Shown piece after piece: positions 1-9,250 of a stretch of 64,000 nt of DNA; position 1 is the stretch's first letter, and every line of letters starts with the position of its first letter. The notes below the pieces were generated by a model. That model saw only the letters and a program-made list of their open reading frames with translations. It was not told the origin of the DNA and searched no databases. The stretch comes from Bacteroidota bacterium (lineage in GTDB: Bacteria; Bacteroidota; Bacteroidia; B-17B0; Aurantibacillaceae), in the NCBI GenBank assembly GCA_025362395.1, contig JANYGK010000101.1, forward strand, positions 1 to 64,000. Direction: 5' to 3'. A program made the position numbers and the translations under genes.

Positions 1-83
1 TGTGCAAAAAACGACTGTTTAAGGGGTTGTTTACGACAAAGCATTTTTCTACTTTTAAATCCTAAACATCCGACTAAAAAGCT

Positions 84-1052
84 ATGAAAACTGTGTCGAT
101 CCTTGCTCCCGAAACCGCTGTTATAGAAGCTATAGCAGACCCGCGTTATATGTTTAATGCCGTAAATTTATTTTTACAATCGGCAGGTAAACCTGCCTTA
201 TTTAATGTACAGGTAGTGGGTGTGAAAAAAGAAGTCAAGCTTGAAAATAGTTTATTTTCGGTACATACAGATAAACAAATTACCGACGTAAAAAAAACAG
301 ATCTGATCTTTATTCCTGCTTTAAGCGGTGATATGCAAAGGGCTGTAGCATTGAATCAAGAGTTAGTGCCATGGATAGTACAGCAACATAAAAATGGCGC
401 GGAAATAGCATCACTTTGTGTAGGCGCATTTTTACTGGCTTCTACAGGATTGTTGAACGGAAAGAAATGTTCCACGCATTGGGGTTTTGCAAATGAATTC
501 AGAACCATGTACCCCGATGTTGAATTGGTAGAAGGCAGTATTATTACGGAGGAGCAAGGAATTTATTCGAGCGGTGGCGCTAACTCCTATTGGAATTTAT
601 TACTGTATTTAGTTGAAAAATATACAGATCGTGATACGGCCATTCTTGCTTCTAAATTTTTCGCAATTGATATTGACCGGGACAATCAGTCTGCGTTTAT
701 GATATTTAAAGGGCAAAAAGAGCATGACGATGAAGAAATAAAAACAGCACAGGAGTTTATTGAAATAAATTATCCCGGTAAAATAACAGTCGACGGGTTA
801 GCGAATATGGTTGCAATTGGAAGAAGAAGCTTTGAACGCCGTTTTAAAAAAGCAACTAATAATACGGTTGTTGAATACATGCAACGTGTAAAAGTAGAAG
901 CCGCTAAAAGAAGTTTTGAATCAAGCCGCAAAAACATCAATGAAGTGATGTTTGATGTAGGTTATACGGATACCAAAGCTTTCCGAGAAGTATTTAAAAA
1001 AATAACGGGCTTAACGCCTATTGAATATAGAAATAAATATAATAAGCAGTAG
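84..1052 (+). CDS. GlxA-family AraC-type transcriptional regulator (DJ-1/PfpI-like domain plus HTH)
   Basis: The protein has 322 residues. The N-terminal half is a DJ-1/PfpI-like domain with a nucleophile-elbow cysteine in the motif ASLCVGAFLLAS. The C-terminal 100 residues are an AraC helix-turn-helix pair, ending in the typical stretch DVGYTDTKAFREVFKKITGLTP. Proteins of this build are cytoplasmic regulators that sense an unknown small molecule and control nearby metabolic genes. It stands alone: the next gene is 220 bases away on the same strand and is not obviously related. The family is clear; the ligand and targets are unknown. Confidence 0.9.
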   Translation: MKTVSILAPETAVIEAIADPRYMFNAVNLFLQSAGKPALFNVQVVGVKKEVKLENSLFSVHTDKQITDVKKTDLIFIPALSGDMQRAVALNQELVPWIVQQHKNGAEIASLCVGAFLLASTGLLNGKKCSTHWGFANEFRTMYPDVELVEGSIITEEQGIYSSGGANSYWNLLLYLVEKYTDRDTAILASKFFAIDIDRDNQSAFMIFKGQKEHDDEEIKTAQEFIEINYPGKITVDGLANMVAIGRRSFERRFKKATNNTVVEYMQRVKVEAAKRSFESSRKNINEVMFDVGYTDTKAFREVFKKITGLTPIEYRNKYNKQ

Positions 1053-1274
1053 CTTTTAAATTCTCTATACAATTTTTGTAAGAGGTAAACAAAAAACACT
1101 CGAGCTGACAACGGCTTATCGCTATTGTTATATTGATTCAGAAGCAGGCATTACTCTAAAGTAGAAGTATATATACATTTCTCATACGTCGCTAAATGTA
1201 CAATTGCTTTAGCTGCTGAAACGAGGCCCGCATAACGAGTATATTAACCGGCATGTCATTTTATAGCAGGTTGT

Positions 1275-1997
1275 ATGGCTCAATACAACATAGGATGTTC
1301 AGGATATTATTACCCGAACTGGAAAAATGAATTTTATCCGGCAGGTACGCAACCAAAAAACTGGTTGCAATATTACAGCTCTGTTTTTAATACGGTTGAG
1401 CTTAACGGAACTTTTTACAGGACGCCTAAGCTGACAGACCTTAAAAAATACGCCACGGTTACGACATCAACCTTTAAATTTTCTGTAAAAATGAGCCGTT
1501 ACATTACCCATGTGATGAAGCTTAAAGAATGCAAACAACAGGTAACCGAATTTCAGAATCTGATTTCAGAGGGCTTAGGAGAAAAATTAATGTACTTTTT
1601 ATTTCAAATGCCGCCCTCATATCATTATAGCGAAGAAAATTTAAATCGTATCCTCGAATCTGTACCTCATAAATCGCATAACGCAGTTGAGCTGCGACAC
1701 ATTTCTTGGTGGAATAAAGAAGTGGAAACTGCTTTTAAAAAAGCAAAATTAACATTTTGTAATATTGATTTTCCGGGATTAGAAACTTATTTTATGCATA
1801 CATCACCCGATTTTTATTTACGATTGCACGGTAACCCTGTTTTATTTAAATCATCCTATGAACAATCAAAGCTGATTGAATTTTACAACCAATTCCCGGA
1901 AGGTTGTAAAAACTATACTGCATATTTTAATAATACCTATTACAAAACAGGCTATACCAATGCTTTGCAATTGCTTAATATGATAGACCATGCCTGA
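1275..1997 (+). CDS. DUF72 (YecE-like) protein
   Basis: This 240-residue protein matches the DUF72/YecE family in length and opening motif (IGCSGYYYPNWKNEFYPAG). It also has the family's internal features: VELNGTFYRTP, FSVKMSRYITH and a late AYFNNTYY motif. The family adopts a TIM-barrel-like fold, and its biochemical role is unknown. Its last 8 bases overlap the start of the DNA glycosylase gene at 1990, so the two are probably translated together. No signal peptide is visible, so it should be cytoplasmic. Confidence 0.88.
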   Translation: MAQYNIGCSGYYYPNWKNEFYPAGTQPKNWLQYYSSVFNTVELNGTFYRTPKLTDLKKYATVTTSTFKFSVKMSRYITHVMKLKECKQQVTEFQNLISEGLGEKLMYFLFQMPPSYHYSEENLNRILESVPHKSHNAVELRHISWWNKEVETAFKKAKLTFCNIDFPGLETYFMHTSPDFYLRLHGNPVLFKSSYEQSKLIEFYNQFPEGCKNYTAYFNNTYYKTGYTNALQLLNMIDHA

Positions 1998-2724
1998 AGG
2001 ACCATCCATTGTTATTCTAAAAGAAGCGCTTCAATCTTTTACCGGTAAAAAAGTAGGTGTTGCGGAAGGAAACGCAAAGATTGATTTTGAAAAGCTGCAA
2101 GGCTTAAAAATTCTTGAGCTAAAAAGCTGGGGCAAGCATTTTTTGATTTCCTTTAATGGCTTTTACATTCGCATTCATTTGCTCATGTTTGGAACGTATA
2201 TGGTTAACCAAAGAAAGCCCAGTACTACACCGCGGTTGAGACTCAGTTTTAAAAATGATGAGATTAATTTTTACACGTGTAGCGTTAAGTTGATAGAGGA
2301 AGATATTGATGCAGCTTATGACTGGGACGCTGATATTATGAATGACACCTGGAACCCTGAAAAGGCTCTAAAAAAAATAAAGATATTAAAAGACGATATG
2401 TTGTGTGATCTTCTATTGAACCAGGAACTGTTTTCGGGAGTAGGCAACATTATTAAAAATGAAGTTTTGTTCAGAATCCGTTTACATCCTGCATCGTTAG
2501 CGGGTAGTGTGCCTACTCCTAAATTAAAAGAAATGGTGAAGGAAGCCCGTATTTACAGCTTTGAGTTTTATGAATGGAAAAAAGCGTTTGTGTTAAAGCA
2601 ACATTGGCTTATTTACGGAAAAAGAAAATGCCCGCGGTGTAACATACCAAGTAAAGCAGAACATATAGGTAAAGGGAAACGCATTACATACTTCTGTGAA
2701 AATTGCCAGAAGCTATACGATTGA
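1990..2724 (+). CDS. Fpg/Nei-family DNA glycosylase (endonuclease VIII-like)
   Basis: The 244-residue protein begins MPEGPS, which places the catalytic proline 2 and glutamate 3 exactly as in Fpg/Nei base-excision enzymes. A helix-two-turn-helix segment follows (ELFSGVGNIIKNEVLFRIRLHP). The C-terminus has a four-cysteine zinc finger (CPRC...CENC). The family excises oxidised bases and nicks the abasic site. The short N-terminal domain looks nearer Nei than MutM, but the substrate cannot be settled from sequence. It overlaps the DUF72 gene by 8 bases and converges with the response-regulator gene, whose stop lies directly downstream. Confidence 0.88.
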   Translation: MPEGPSIVILKEALQSFTGKKVGVAEGNAKIDFEKLQGLKILELKSWGKHFLISFNGFYIRIHLLMFGTYMVNQRKPSTTPRLRLSFKNDEINFYTCSVKLIEEDIDAAYDWDADIMNDTWNPEKALKKIKILKDDMLCDLLLNQELFSGVGNIIKNEVLFRIRLHPASLAGSVPTPKLKEMVKEARIYSFEFYEWKKAFVLKQHWLIYGKRKCPRCNIPSKAEHIGKGKRITYFCENCQKLYD

Positions 2725-3147
2725 TTAAATCGTTGCATCGTTGCTTAAATTAAAATGGGTAGTAAAATAATCATGAAGCTGATCTTTTAATTTATCAATG
2801 CTTAATGCCTTAATCATAAATTCCTGTGCACCCATTTTTAACAGTTCATAAATTTGAGCTTCATTTTTAGAACCCGAAAGGATTACTACAGGGATCCGGG
2901 AAATAATTTCCGTACTTACTATTTTATTGAGGCATTCTTTTCCGCTGACGTTTCCCATGTATAGATCTAAGAATATACAATCAGGGGTGGAGCCGCCTTC
3001 CGTTAACTGTTTAATGGCTTTATTGCAATCCGTAAAGGCTGTACAGTGCACTGTAATATCAAGCTCTTCAAGGGCTAATTTAAAAATATCTATTTCTTCG
3101 GGGTCATCGTCAATAAGAAAGCAATAAATGGTATTTAAATTTTTCAT
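2725..3147 (-). CDS. Single-domain response regulator (CheY-like receiver)
   Basis: These 140 residues contain one receiver domain and no output domain. The acidic pocket is in LIDDDPEE, the phospho-acceptor aspartate is in CIFLDLYMG, the conserved threonine/serine position is in VVILSGS, and the conserved lysine is in MIKALS. Such stand-alone receivers relay phosphate between kinases or bind a partner protein. No histidine kinase is adjacent. It is convergent with the glycosylase gene, with no space between the two stop codons. Confidence 0.88.
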   Translation of the reverse strand: MKNLNTIYCFLIDDDPEEIDIFKLALEELDITVHCTAFTDCNKAIKQLTEGGSTPDCIFLDLYMGNVSGKECLNKIVSTEIISRIPVVILSGSKNEAQIYELLKMGAQEFMIKALSIDKLKDQLHDYFTTHFNLSNDATI

Positions 3148-3320
3148 TGAGATAAGTGTTAAAAGTCAATGTAATTAACCAATTAGGATGCCAAACTCAA
3201 ATAAAGCCTTTCAAACAACATGGAAGTGAAATAAAATATACGTCTTAATGAAAATGAAAATACGGATGGTGTAACTAGAGGAGATAAAAAATGATTAGGG
3301 CAAATGAGGAGCTACTTCGG

Positions 3321-4553
3321 TTAGAGGCTAACCCGTGCAATAGTTGATTCAAGAATTGTTTTTTCTCCGGGTGTTTTTGTTAAGCCTAAAGCAGTTTTTA
3401 AATGCTTTAATGCTTTCCCGTTATCTATATCTTCATACAAATTGCCTAGTAAAGAATAATATAAAGGATATTCGATCAGCTTTAATTTTTCCGCTTCAAT
3501 AATGGCCTCATGTTTTCCGTTAGCTTTACTTAATGCGTAAGTCCTGTTAAGCGCGGCTATAGGCGAATATTCTAACAGCAACAGTTTGTTATACAATTGT
3601 AAAATGCTTTCCCATTTTTCGGCAGTGTCATTTTTGTGTGTGTGCCAGTAAGCAATTGCCGCTTCTAAATGGTATTTCGACAGCTTGTTACCGGTTGATG
3701 CTTTGTTTAAATAATCGACTCCTTTTTTAATAAGCTCTTCGTTCCAAAGTGTTTCATCCTGATCTTTATAAATGATTAATTCACCGTTTTGCCCGGTTCT
3801 TGCTTCAAACCTCGACGCATGAAAACACATTAATGAAAGTAATGCATTGGCAGGCGGCGTATTGGTCTGTTCATTATCCACCAACATCACATTTAGTCGC
3901 ATCGCTTCTAAACACAGGTCTTTTCGAAGTGTCGTATTTTGTGAAGAAGAATAATAACCTTCGCTGAATAATAGGTATAAGGTCGTTAAAACAGTTTCTA
4001 ATCTTTTATGAATTTCCGGTTCGGGAGGTAATTCGATTTTAATGTTTTCTGTGCATAGTTTTTCTTTGGCTCTCGCAAGGCGTTTATAAATCGTATCTTT
4101 ATTACTCAAAAAAGCATCCGCTATTTCTTCCGCTCCAAAACCGCACAAAATGTTTAAGGACAAGCCAACCTGTGCCTCTGTTGAAATAGCTTCGTTGCAA
4201 ATGGCAAACATCATTTGCAGCTGGCTGTCATTAATATTTTTATTTGACAGATCAATTTCTATTTCAAATAAACCAGGTTCCGATCGTTTTATTTCAGGAA
4301 TTATTTTCCCCGTATAAATAGTTTTCCGTTTTAAAAAATCTTTCGCTTTATTTTTAGAAACCGTGTAAAGCCAGGCGGTTGGATTTTTCGGAAGCCCTTT
4401 TAACCCCCATGTTTCGGCTGCCGCCAGAAATGTATCGCTTACAATGTCTTCAGCAATCTCAATATATTCGATACCAAATAGTTTTACAAGCACAGAAATA
4501 ATTTTCCTGTATTCGGTACGGAATAAATGAGGTATCAGTTCTTTTTCCTGCAT
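3321..4553 (-). CDS. ECF RNA polymerase sigma factor with C-terminal TPR-like extension (ECF42-like)
   Basis: The 410-residue protein has sigma region 2 near residues 10-75, including AEDIVSDTFLAAAETW. A region 4-like helix-turn-helix follows around 120-165 (GFGAEEIADAFLSNKDTIYKRLARAKEKL). About 230 further residues of helical repeats carry SEGYYSSS and AALNRTYALSKANG, a known extension of this sigma class. These sigmas are normally encoded beside a DGPF/YCII protein, and that partner sits immediately upstream. No anti-sigma gene is visible, which fits the idea that the C-terminal extension controls activity. A terminator-like hairpin ends 6 bases before the start codon. Confidence 0.9.
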   Translation of the reverse strand: MQEKELIPHLFRTEYRKIISVLVKLFGIEYIEIAEDIVSDTFLAAAETWGLKGLPKNPTAWLYTVSKNKAKDFLKRKTIYTGKIIPEIKRSEPGLFEIEIDLSNKNINDSQLQMMFAICNEAISTEAQVGLSLNILCGFGAEEIADAFLSNKDTIYKRLARAKEKLCTENIKIELPPEPEIHKRLETVLTTLYLLFSEGYYSSSQNTTLRKDLCLEAMRLNVMLVDNEQTNTPPANALLSLMCFHASRFEARTGQNGELIIYKDQDETLWNEELIKKGVDYLNKASTGNKLSKYHLEAAIAYWHTHKNDTAEKWESILQLYNKLLLLEYSPIAALNRTYALSKANGKHEAIIEAEKLKLIEYPLYYSLLGNLYEDIDNGKALKHLKTALGLTKTPGEKTILESTIARVSL

Positions 4554-4556
4554 TAT

Positions 4557-4585
4557 AAAAACCTCCCGGCATTACCGGGAGGTTA
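4557..4585 (-). terminator. Hairpin with T-run between the YCII gene and the sigma gene
   Basis: A perfect 10-bp stem (4560-4569 with 4575-4584) has a 5-base loop. On the minus strand it is followed by a short T-run and then, after 6 bases in all, by the sigma-factor start codon. It can act as a partial terminator after the YCII gene, or as a structure that limits sigma translation. It is seen directly; its role is inferred. Confidence 0.7.
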
Positions 4586-4591
4586 TAAAAT

Positions 4592-4939
4592 TTAGTCCAT
4601 TGGTATAATGTTACGTACTTCTACATTGCCGCCGATGCTAAGTATAGGACAACTCTTCGCAAGCTCTACGGCTTCCGTATGCGACTCTGCCCTGATAATG
4701 GTGTAACCGCCAATAGCTTCTTTAATTTCCACATAAGGTCCGTTAGTAACAATGTTACCCGGCTTAACCACAGAGCCTTCCGGAACCAGGCGGTTTCCTT
4801 GGTCTACTAATTTGTTTTGTGCGGCTAAACTACCCATCCAATCTTGCCATGGTTTCATCATAGCCTGCATTTGTTCGGGTGACATCGGTTGTTCTGTGCC
4901 TGAAGCATCTCTTCTGAATACTAATAAAAATTCGTTCAT
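4592..4939 (-). CDS. YCII/DGPF-related protein
   Basis: The 115-residue protein belongs to the YCII-related family that accompanies ECF42-type sigma factors. The family's DGPF-like motif appears here as NGPYVEIKEAIGGY. The ferredoxin-like fold pattern is also recognisable (EFLLVFRRD at the start, SIGGNVEVRNI near the end). The precise function is unknown; a role beside the sigma factor in stress response is usual. It lies between the VOC gene (16 bases upstream) and the sigma gene (38 bases downstream), so the three probably form one transcript. Confidence 0.88.
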   Translation of the reverse strand: MNEFLLVFRRDASGTEQPMSPEQMQAMMKPWQDWMGSLAAQNKLVDQGNRLVPEGSVVKPGNIVTNGPYVEIKEAIGGYTIIRAESHTEAVELAKSCPILSIGGNVEVRNIIPMD

Positions 4940-4955
4940 GATTTTTATTTTAAGA

Positions 4956-5339
4956 TTATTTATTAGAATGTAACCCTATGTTGTTTCCTTCGGTATCTAT
5001 TATAAAAGCCATAAAGCCTATCTCGTCACTGATCTTTGTTTTAGGCATTACTATTTTTCCGCCGGCTTGTTCTACTTTAGCAAGAACGTTTACCATATCA
5101 GGGTTTGCATTTAAATAAATTTTTGCTCCGTCGGCACTTGGTTTATGTGTGGCACTTTCTACTAAAGATCCACCAACCTTACCGTTCATGTTGTCAGAAG
5201 GAAAGCCTGCCATTTTCATTCCCATCATTTCCTGTTGATCCATAGTAATCCCGAAAATAGTTCCATAAAATGTTTTAGCACGGCTAATGTCTGATACTGA
5301 AATCTCGAACCAGTTTAATGAATTGTCTTTTGATGTCAT
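4956..5339 (-). CDS. VOC-family (glyoxalase-like) protein
   Basis: This 127-residue protein has the paired beta-alpha-beta pattern of vicinal-oxygen-chelate proteins: WFEISVSDISRAKTFYGTIFG at the N-terminus and DEIGFMAFIIDTEGNNIGLHS at the C-terminus. The family includes glyoxalases, dioxygenases and resistance proteins, and the substrate cannot be told here. It is the first gene of a likely three-gene minus-strand operon with the YCII protein and the sigma factor. Confidence 0.88.
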   Translation of the reverse strand: MTSKDNSLNWFEISVSDISRAKTFYGTIFGITMDQQEMMGMKMAGFPSDNMNGKVGGSLVESATHKPSADGAKIYLNANPDMVNVLAKVEQAGGKIVMPKTKISDEIGFMAFIIDTEGNNIGLHSNK

Positions 5340-5460
5340 TTTGTTTAGTTTTTAGAGTTTATAATTGTTGAATTACTTTAATAACGATCGAGTTTTAAAA
5401 ATTGGACACATAAAAGAAATCATTTTTATAATAATAGGGTTCTTATGATAAATATAAACT

Positions 5461-5490
5461 AAAAAAGCAGTTCCCGGTTAGAAAACTGCT
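5461..5490 (-). terminator. Intrinsic terminator after the PfpI-like gene
   Basis: Read on the minus strand, AGCAGTT pairs with AACTGCT across an 11-base loop, followed by a run of six T. It lies about 45 bases past the stop of the gene at 5533. Confidence 0.6.
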
Positions 5491-5532
5491 AGTTAAAAAA
5501 CAAATTACAGTGTAATTTGTGAGATATATTGG

Positions 5533-6084
5533 TTAATCGTGAACTCCTTCCCTGATCTCTTCTATCATTTTTTTGCAAAAAGCAGGTAAATCTTTAGGGC
5601 TGCGGCTTGTTACCAAACCATTATCAACAATTACCTCTTCGTCTTCCCATATTGCTCCCGCATTAATCAGGTCTGTTTTTATAGATTCAAAAGAGGTCAT
5701 TCTTCTTCCTTTTATTAATCCTGTTTCAATTAAAGTCCATGGGCCGTGGCAAATAGCTGCCAAAGGTTTTCCTTCTTCTAAAAAGTCAGCTACAAAATCA
5801 ATTACGTCATCATTTATTCTTAACGCATCCGGGTTCATTACGCCTCCCGGTAGCACTAAAGCGTGGTACGAATGGCTCTTCACTTCATCAATGGTTTTAT
5901 CTACTTCAAATTCATCGCCCCAATTATTACCTTTCCATGCTTTTATTTTTCCCGGTTTAAGGGAAACGATATCTACGTGTGCACCCGCTTTTTTTAATGC
6001 TTCTAAGGGTTGTTGCAATTCTGATTGTTCAAAACCGTGCGTAGCGAGTATAGCTACTTTTTTACCTTCCAGTACATGTTCCAT
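5533..6084 (-). CDS. DJ-1/PfpI-family protein (type 1 glutamine amidotransferase-like)
   Basis: The 183-residue protein has the PfpI/YhbO layout. It opens with VAILATHGFEQSEL, carries VLPGGVMNPDALR in the middle, and has the nucleophile elbow AICHGPW with its cysteine and the following histidine. It closes with VTSRSPKDLPAFCKKMIEEI. Relatives act as chaperones, deglycases or peptidases in stress responses; their exact activity is debated. It stands alone on the minus strand with its own terminator downstream. It is cytoplasmic, with no signal peptide. Confidence 0.9.
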   Translation of the reverse strand: MEHVLEGKKVAILATHGFEQSELQQPLEALKKAGAHVDIVSLKPGKIKAWKGNNWGDEFEVDKTIDEVKSHSYHALVLPGGVMNPDALRINDDVIDFVADFLEEGKPLAAICHGPWTLIETGLIKGRRMTSFESIKTDLINAGAIWEDEEVIVDNGLVTSRSPKDLPAFCKKMIEEIREGVHD

Positions 6085-6367
6085 AGTCAGTTAAATATGA
6101 TTCGCTATTGGTATTAAATCCTTATGCCATTGGTTTTGTTAGATAAAAACTAATACTGCGTACAGAATTCTACATTGACCGGATTATTTTACAATTTATC
6201 CAATGTATCTTTTTATTAGGCAGTTGCTTATAAATAAAATTTGCCGCTAAGTTGAAATCGTTTAAAAGATAATAAGGTAGTTTTACTCATTTACACTGTT
6301 GAAACAAGGAGTTAACTATTTTTGTTAGGTTAATTTTCGTTAAATTAGCTTAAACAATTATGTTAAC

Positions 6368-8143
6368 ATGAGAAAAATCTACTTAATTGCCCTTAGCATA
6401 TTATTTATAAATTATGTGTTACAGGCACAAATAGTTTATACAAATGCAGCATTAGTAAAAGTTAACTCCGGTGCAATTGTTTGGGTTAACGGAGGCATAA
6501 ATGTCTCAGGTACTACTGCGTTTTCAAATGATGGAACTGTTACGCTTACCAAAAATTCTACCTTGCCGATAGCAGGAACCTTTAATATTGAAACCGGCAG
6601 CATTGTTTCAGGAAACGGAACATATAACGTGGAACAAGATTGGGTGAATAGCGCTACATTTAATGCCGGTAGTTCACAGGTAAAATTATTCGGAAATACG
6701 CAGCAGTTCATTACCAGCAACAATGCAACGGCTACCACTTTTAATAACCTCGAATTGGTGGGGGCCGGTACAGGAACTAACCGAAAAAAAACTCTACAGG
6801 GTGTAGATGCCAAAACAGGAAACACCGGTAACCTACTGATTAATGATAGGGAATTGGAAACACAAGCTCAAACTTTTTATGTGTTAAATACTGCCGTAAA
6901 TGCAGTAACCAATATTACTATACCCGGTAATGAAGGTTTTGTAAGTAGTATAACGCCCGGTACTTTTTCCAGGCAAACCAATACCAACTCTGTTTATGTA
7001 TTTCCAACCGGATCAAGTACAGGGGTATTGCGCTACCGCCCGGTTGAATTAACACCCTTGGATGTAAACCCGAATACTTATGCAGCACGTCTTAATAATA
7101 CAGATGCAAGCACACAAAGTTTTGATCGTACGTTAACGGATGGGAGTGAATGTGATCTGAATGCGCTTTACTTCCATTCTGTTAATCGTGTATCAGGTTC
7201 ATCGTTAACAGATGTTCGCTTATTTTACAGTACGGCTTCTGACGGTAACTGGTCGGGAATAGCCCAATGGCAAACCGGGAATACATTGTGGAATAATATG
7301 AATGCTTTGGGATCAGGAACATCGGGAACATTTGCAACACGTACGCGCTCAGGTTGGAACTTTGTAAAACCCGGAGATCCTTATATACTTTCCAATGTAA
7401 GACCGGAAATACCGATCGTTAACTGTCCTTCACTTTGTGAAAATTCAACCAATAATGTATTTAGTCTTACAGGTACCGGGTCTTCTTACCAGTGGACGTT
7501 TCCTTCAAACGGAACTATCATAAGCGGCCAGGGAAGTTCAAGCGTAACCGCAAGCTGGAGTACAGGAACATCTTCGATATCTGTTATTGCCATCGGGAAC
7601 AGCGGCTGTAATTCTTTACCGGGCACATGCACTCCTTCCTTAGTTCTACCTCCACCGGTTTATTTTATCTATACAGGGGATTTGAGCGATGTTGGATTTA
7701 TTGATCAAACAAACGGGGGCGCGCAATGGAACTGGAGTTTTGGAGACGGCACTAATTCTTCCTCTCAAAATCCTTTACACACTTACCCGGGCAGCGGAAC
7801 CTATACCGTGATATTAATTGTTAAGGATGCCCGAGGCTGCTCCAATTCATCCTCACAGGTTATCGATATTATTGATAATATTGTTATTCCTAATGTAATA
7901 TCACCCAACAACGATGGTGTAAACGATATTTTCACTATTAAATCAAGCGGCTTAAAAACATACGATCTTGTTATACTGAACCGGTGGGGCAACAGAATTT
8001 TTACGTCAACAAGTCCTAATGATCATTGGGACGGAAAACTAAATGGGAATTCTGTACCGTCCGGCGTTTATTTTTATATTTTAAATGCAACATCACCAAA
8101 CAAGGAATTTAAGTTTCACGGAAACGTAACTGTATTCAATTAA
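6368..8143 (+). CDS. Secreted surface protein with PKD domain and T9SS type B (CHU_C) sorting domain
   Basis: The 591-residue protein starts with a signal peptide ending near AQIV. A repetitive beta-rich region follows (residues about 25-340). A PKD-type domain around 430-495 includes QWNWSFGDGTNSSSQNPLHTY. The last 85 residues are a gliding-motility-associated C-terminal domain (VISPNNDGVNDIFTI, LVILNRWGNRIF, WDGKLNGN, VPSGVYFYIL). That tail directs export through the type IX system. A role in adhesion or matrix is likely. The collagen-like gene begins 23 bases downstream, suggesting co-expression. Confidence 0.9.
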   Translation: MRKIYLIALSILFINYVLQAQIVYTNAALVKVNSGAIVWVNGGINVSGTTAFSNDGTVTLTKNSTLPIAGTFNIETGSIVSGNGTYNVEQDWVNSATFNAGSSQVKLFGNTQQFITSNNATATTFNNLELVGAGTGTNRKKTLQGVDAKTGNTGNLLINDRELETQAQTFYVLNTAVNAVTNITIPGNEGFVSSITPGTFSRQTNTNSVYVFPTGSSTGVLRYRPVELTPLDVNPNTYAARLNNTDASTQSFDRTLTDGSECDLNALYFHSVNRVSGSSLTDVRLFYSTASDGNWSGIAQWQTGNTLWNNMNALGSGTSGTFATRTRSGWNFVKPGDPYILSNVRPEIPIVNCPSLCENSTNNVFSLTGTGSSYQWTFPSNGTIISGQGSSSVTASWSTGTSSISVIAIGNSGCNSLPGTCTPSLVLPPPVYFIYTGDLSDVGFIDQTNGGAQWNWSFGDGTNSSSQNPLHTYPGSGTYTVILIVKDARGCSNSSSQVIDIIDNIVIPNVISPNNDGVNDIFTIKSSGLKTYDLVILNRWGNRIFTSTSPNDHWDGKLNGNSVPSGVYFYILNATSPNKEFKFHGNVTVFN

Positions 8144-8166
8144 TTTACTCCTCAAAATAACTAATT

Positions 8167-9231
8167 ATGAAAAACAAAATCCTTTTTCTGTTTACAGTCA
8201 GTGCAATTGTAGCATTTAATCATGTTACCGCTCAAAATAATGTCGGTATTGGTACAACAGCTCCAAATCCCAATTCGATCCTTGAAATGCAATCAACTAC
8301 GCAAGGTGTTTTGGTACCAAGAATGACTACTGCCCAAAGGTTAGCCATTACAAGTCCTACAGAAGGGCTATTGGTGTATGATATTACGGTAGATTGTTTT
8401 TTCTTTTATGAAACTACTTCAGCTACATGGAATAATTTATGTTCCGCGTCAGTTGGGATCCCCGGTCCTACAGGCCCTACCGGTGCAACAGGACCGGCCG
8501 GCCCGGTAGGTGCAACAGGAGCAGTCGGGGCGTCGGGAGTAGCAGGTCCAACAGGCCCTGCCGGCCCTATAGGCGCAACAGGGCCTACAGGCGCAGTTGG
8601 AGCTACCGGGCCTGCCGGAGTAACAGGTGCGACAGGAGCAACCGGCGCAACAGGACCTGCCGGCCCAATAGGAGCAACGGGAGCAGTTGGAGCTACAGGT
8701 GCAACGGGACCTGTCGGTGCAACAGGTGCAACGGGACCTGCCGGCCCGATAGGTGCAACAGGAGCAGTCGGAGCTACCGGTGCAACAGGGCCTTCAGGTG
8801 TTATTCAAAAGTACCATGTATATGGGTCGGCAGGAAGGCTTGCCGTTACATCAGCCGTTGCAACTGCTCAACCGGGACTTACGCAAACGTTTACATTAGC
8901 TGCACCTTCTTCGGTCATCATCTGGGCAACAATAGGAGGAAGAACCACCTCCTCTACGACAGGTCAGTATGCAACGGTTGATATGGTTGTTTATTTAAAT
9001 GGTGCATTTTTGGCTAACGGAGGATGGAACCGTTTTTCGGTTGTTAATCCTACAGCCAGCAATGCATTTACTAACGGCGCTATTAATACAATGCTTACAT
9101 TGCCCGCAGGTACACATACCATCGATCTTAGAACCTTAAGACTTGGAACATCCACATCACCTGTAGATATAGGAGGTAATTCTTCAACAGATATTAACCC
9201 GGGTGAACTTACTATTCTTATTGTTAATTAG
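8167..9231 (+). CDS. Secreted collagen-like protein with C-terminal globular domain
   Basis: The 354-residue protein has a signal peptide (ending FNHVTAQ) and a short N-terminal domain common to Bacteroidota surface proteins ([34 protein letters not shown]). An unbroken run of 38 Gly-X-Y triplets follows from about residue 97, mostly GAT, GPA, GPT and GAV. The final 145 residues are beta-rich and resemble the trimerising C1q/TNF-like heads of bacterial collagens. It probably forms a trimeric surface stalk. The triplet region is repetitive at DNA level and likely to vary in length among strains. Confidence 0.9.
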   Translation: MKNKILFLFTVSAIVAFNHVTAQNNVGIGTTAPNPNSILEMQSTTQGVLVPRMTTAQRLAITSPTEGLLVYDITVDCFFFYETTSATWNNLCSASVGIPGPTGPTGATGPAGPVGATGAVGASGVAGPTGPAGPIGATGPTGAVGATGPAGVTGATGATGATGPAGPIGATGAVGATGATGPVGATGATGPAGPIGATGAVGATGATGPSGVIQKYHVYGSAGRLAVTSAVATAQPGLTQTFTLAAPSSVIIWATIGGRTTSSTTGQYATVDMVVYLNGAFLANGGWNRFSVVNPTASNAFTNGAINTMLTLPAGTHTIDLRTLRLGTSTSPVDIGGNSSTDINPGELTILIVN

Positions 9232-9250
9232 TTTCTTAATTATACACAAC

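Noticed and set aside
8439-8981. An arginine- and serine-rich frame and an apparent DNA repeat array
   Set aside because: It is a shifted reading of the collagen triplets; the repeats are codon repeats, not a CRISPR array, since there are no unique spacers.
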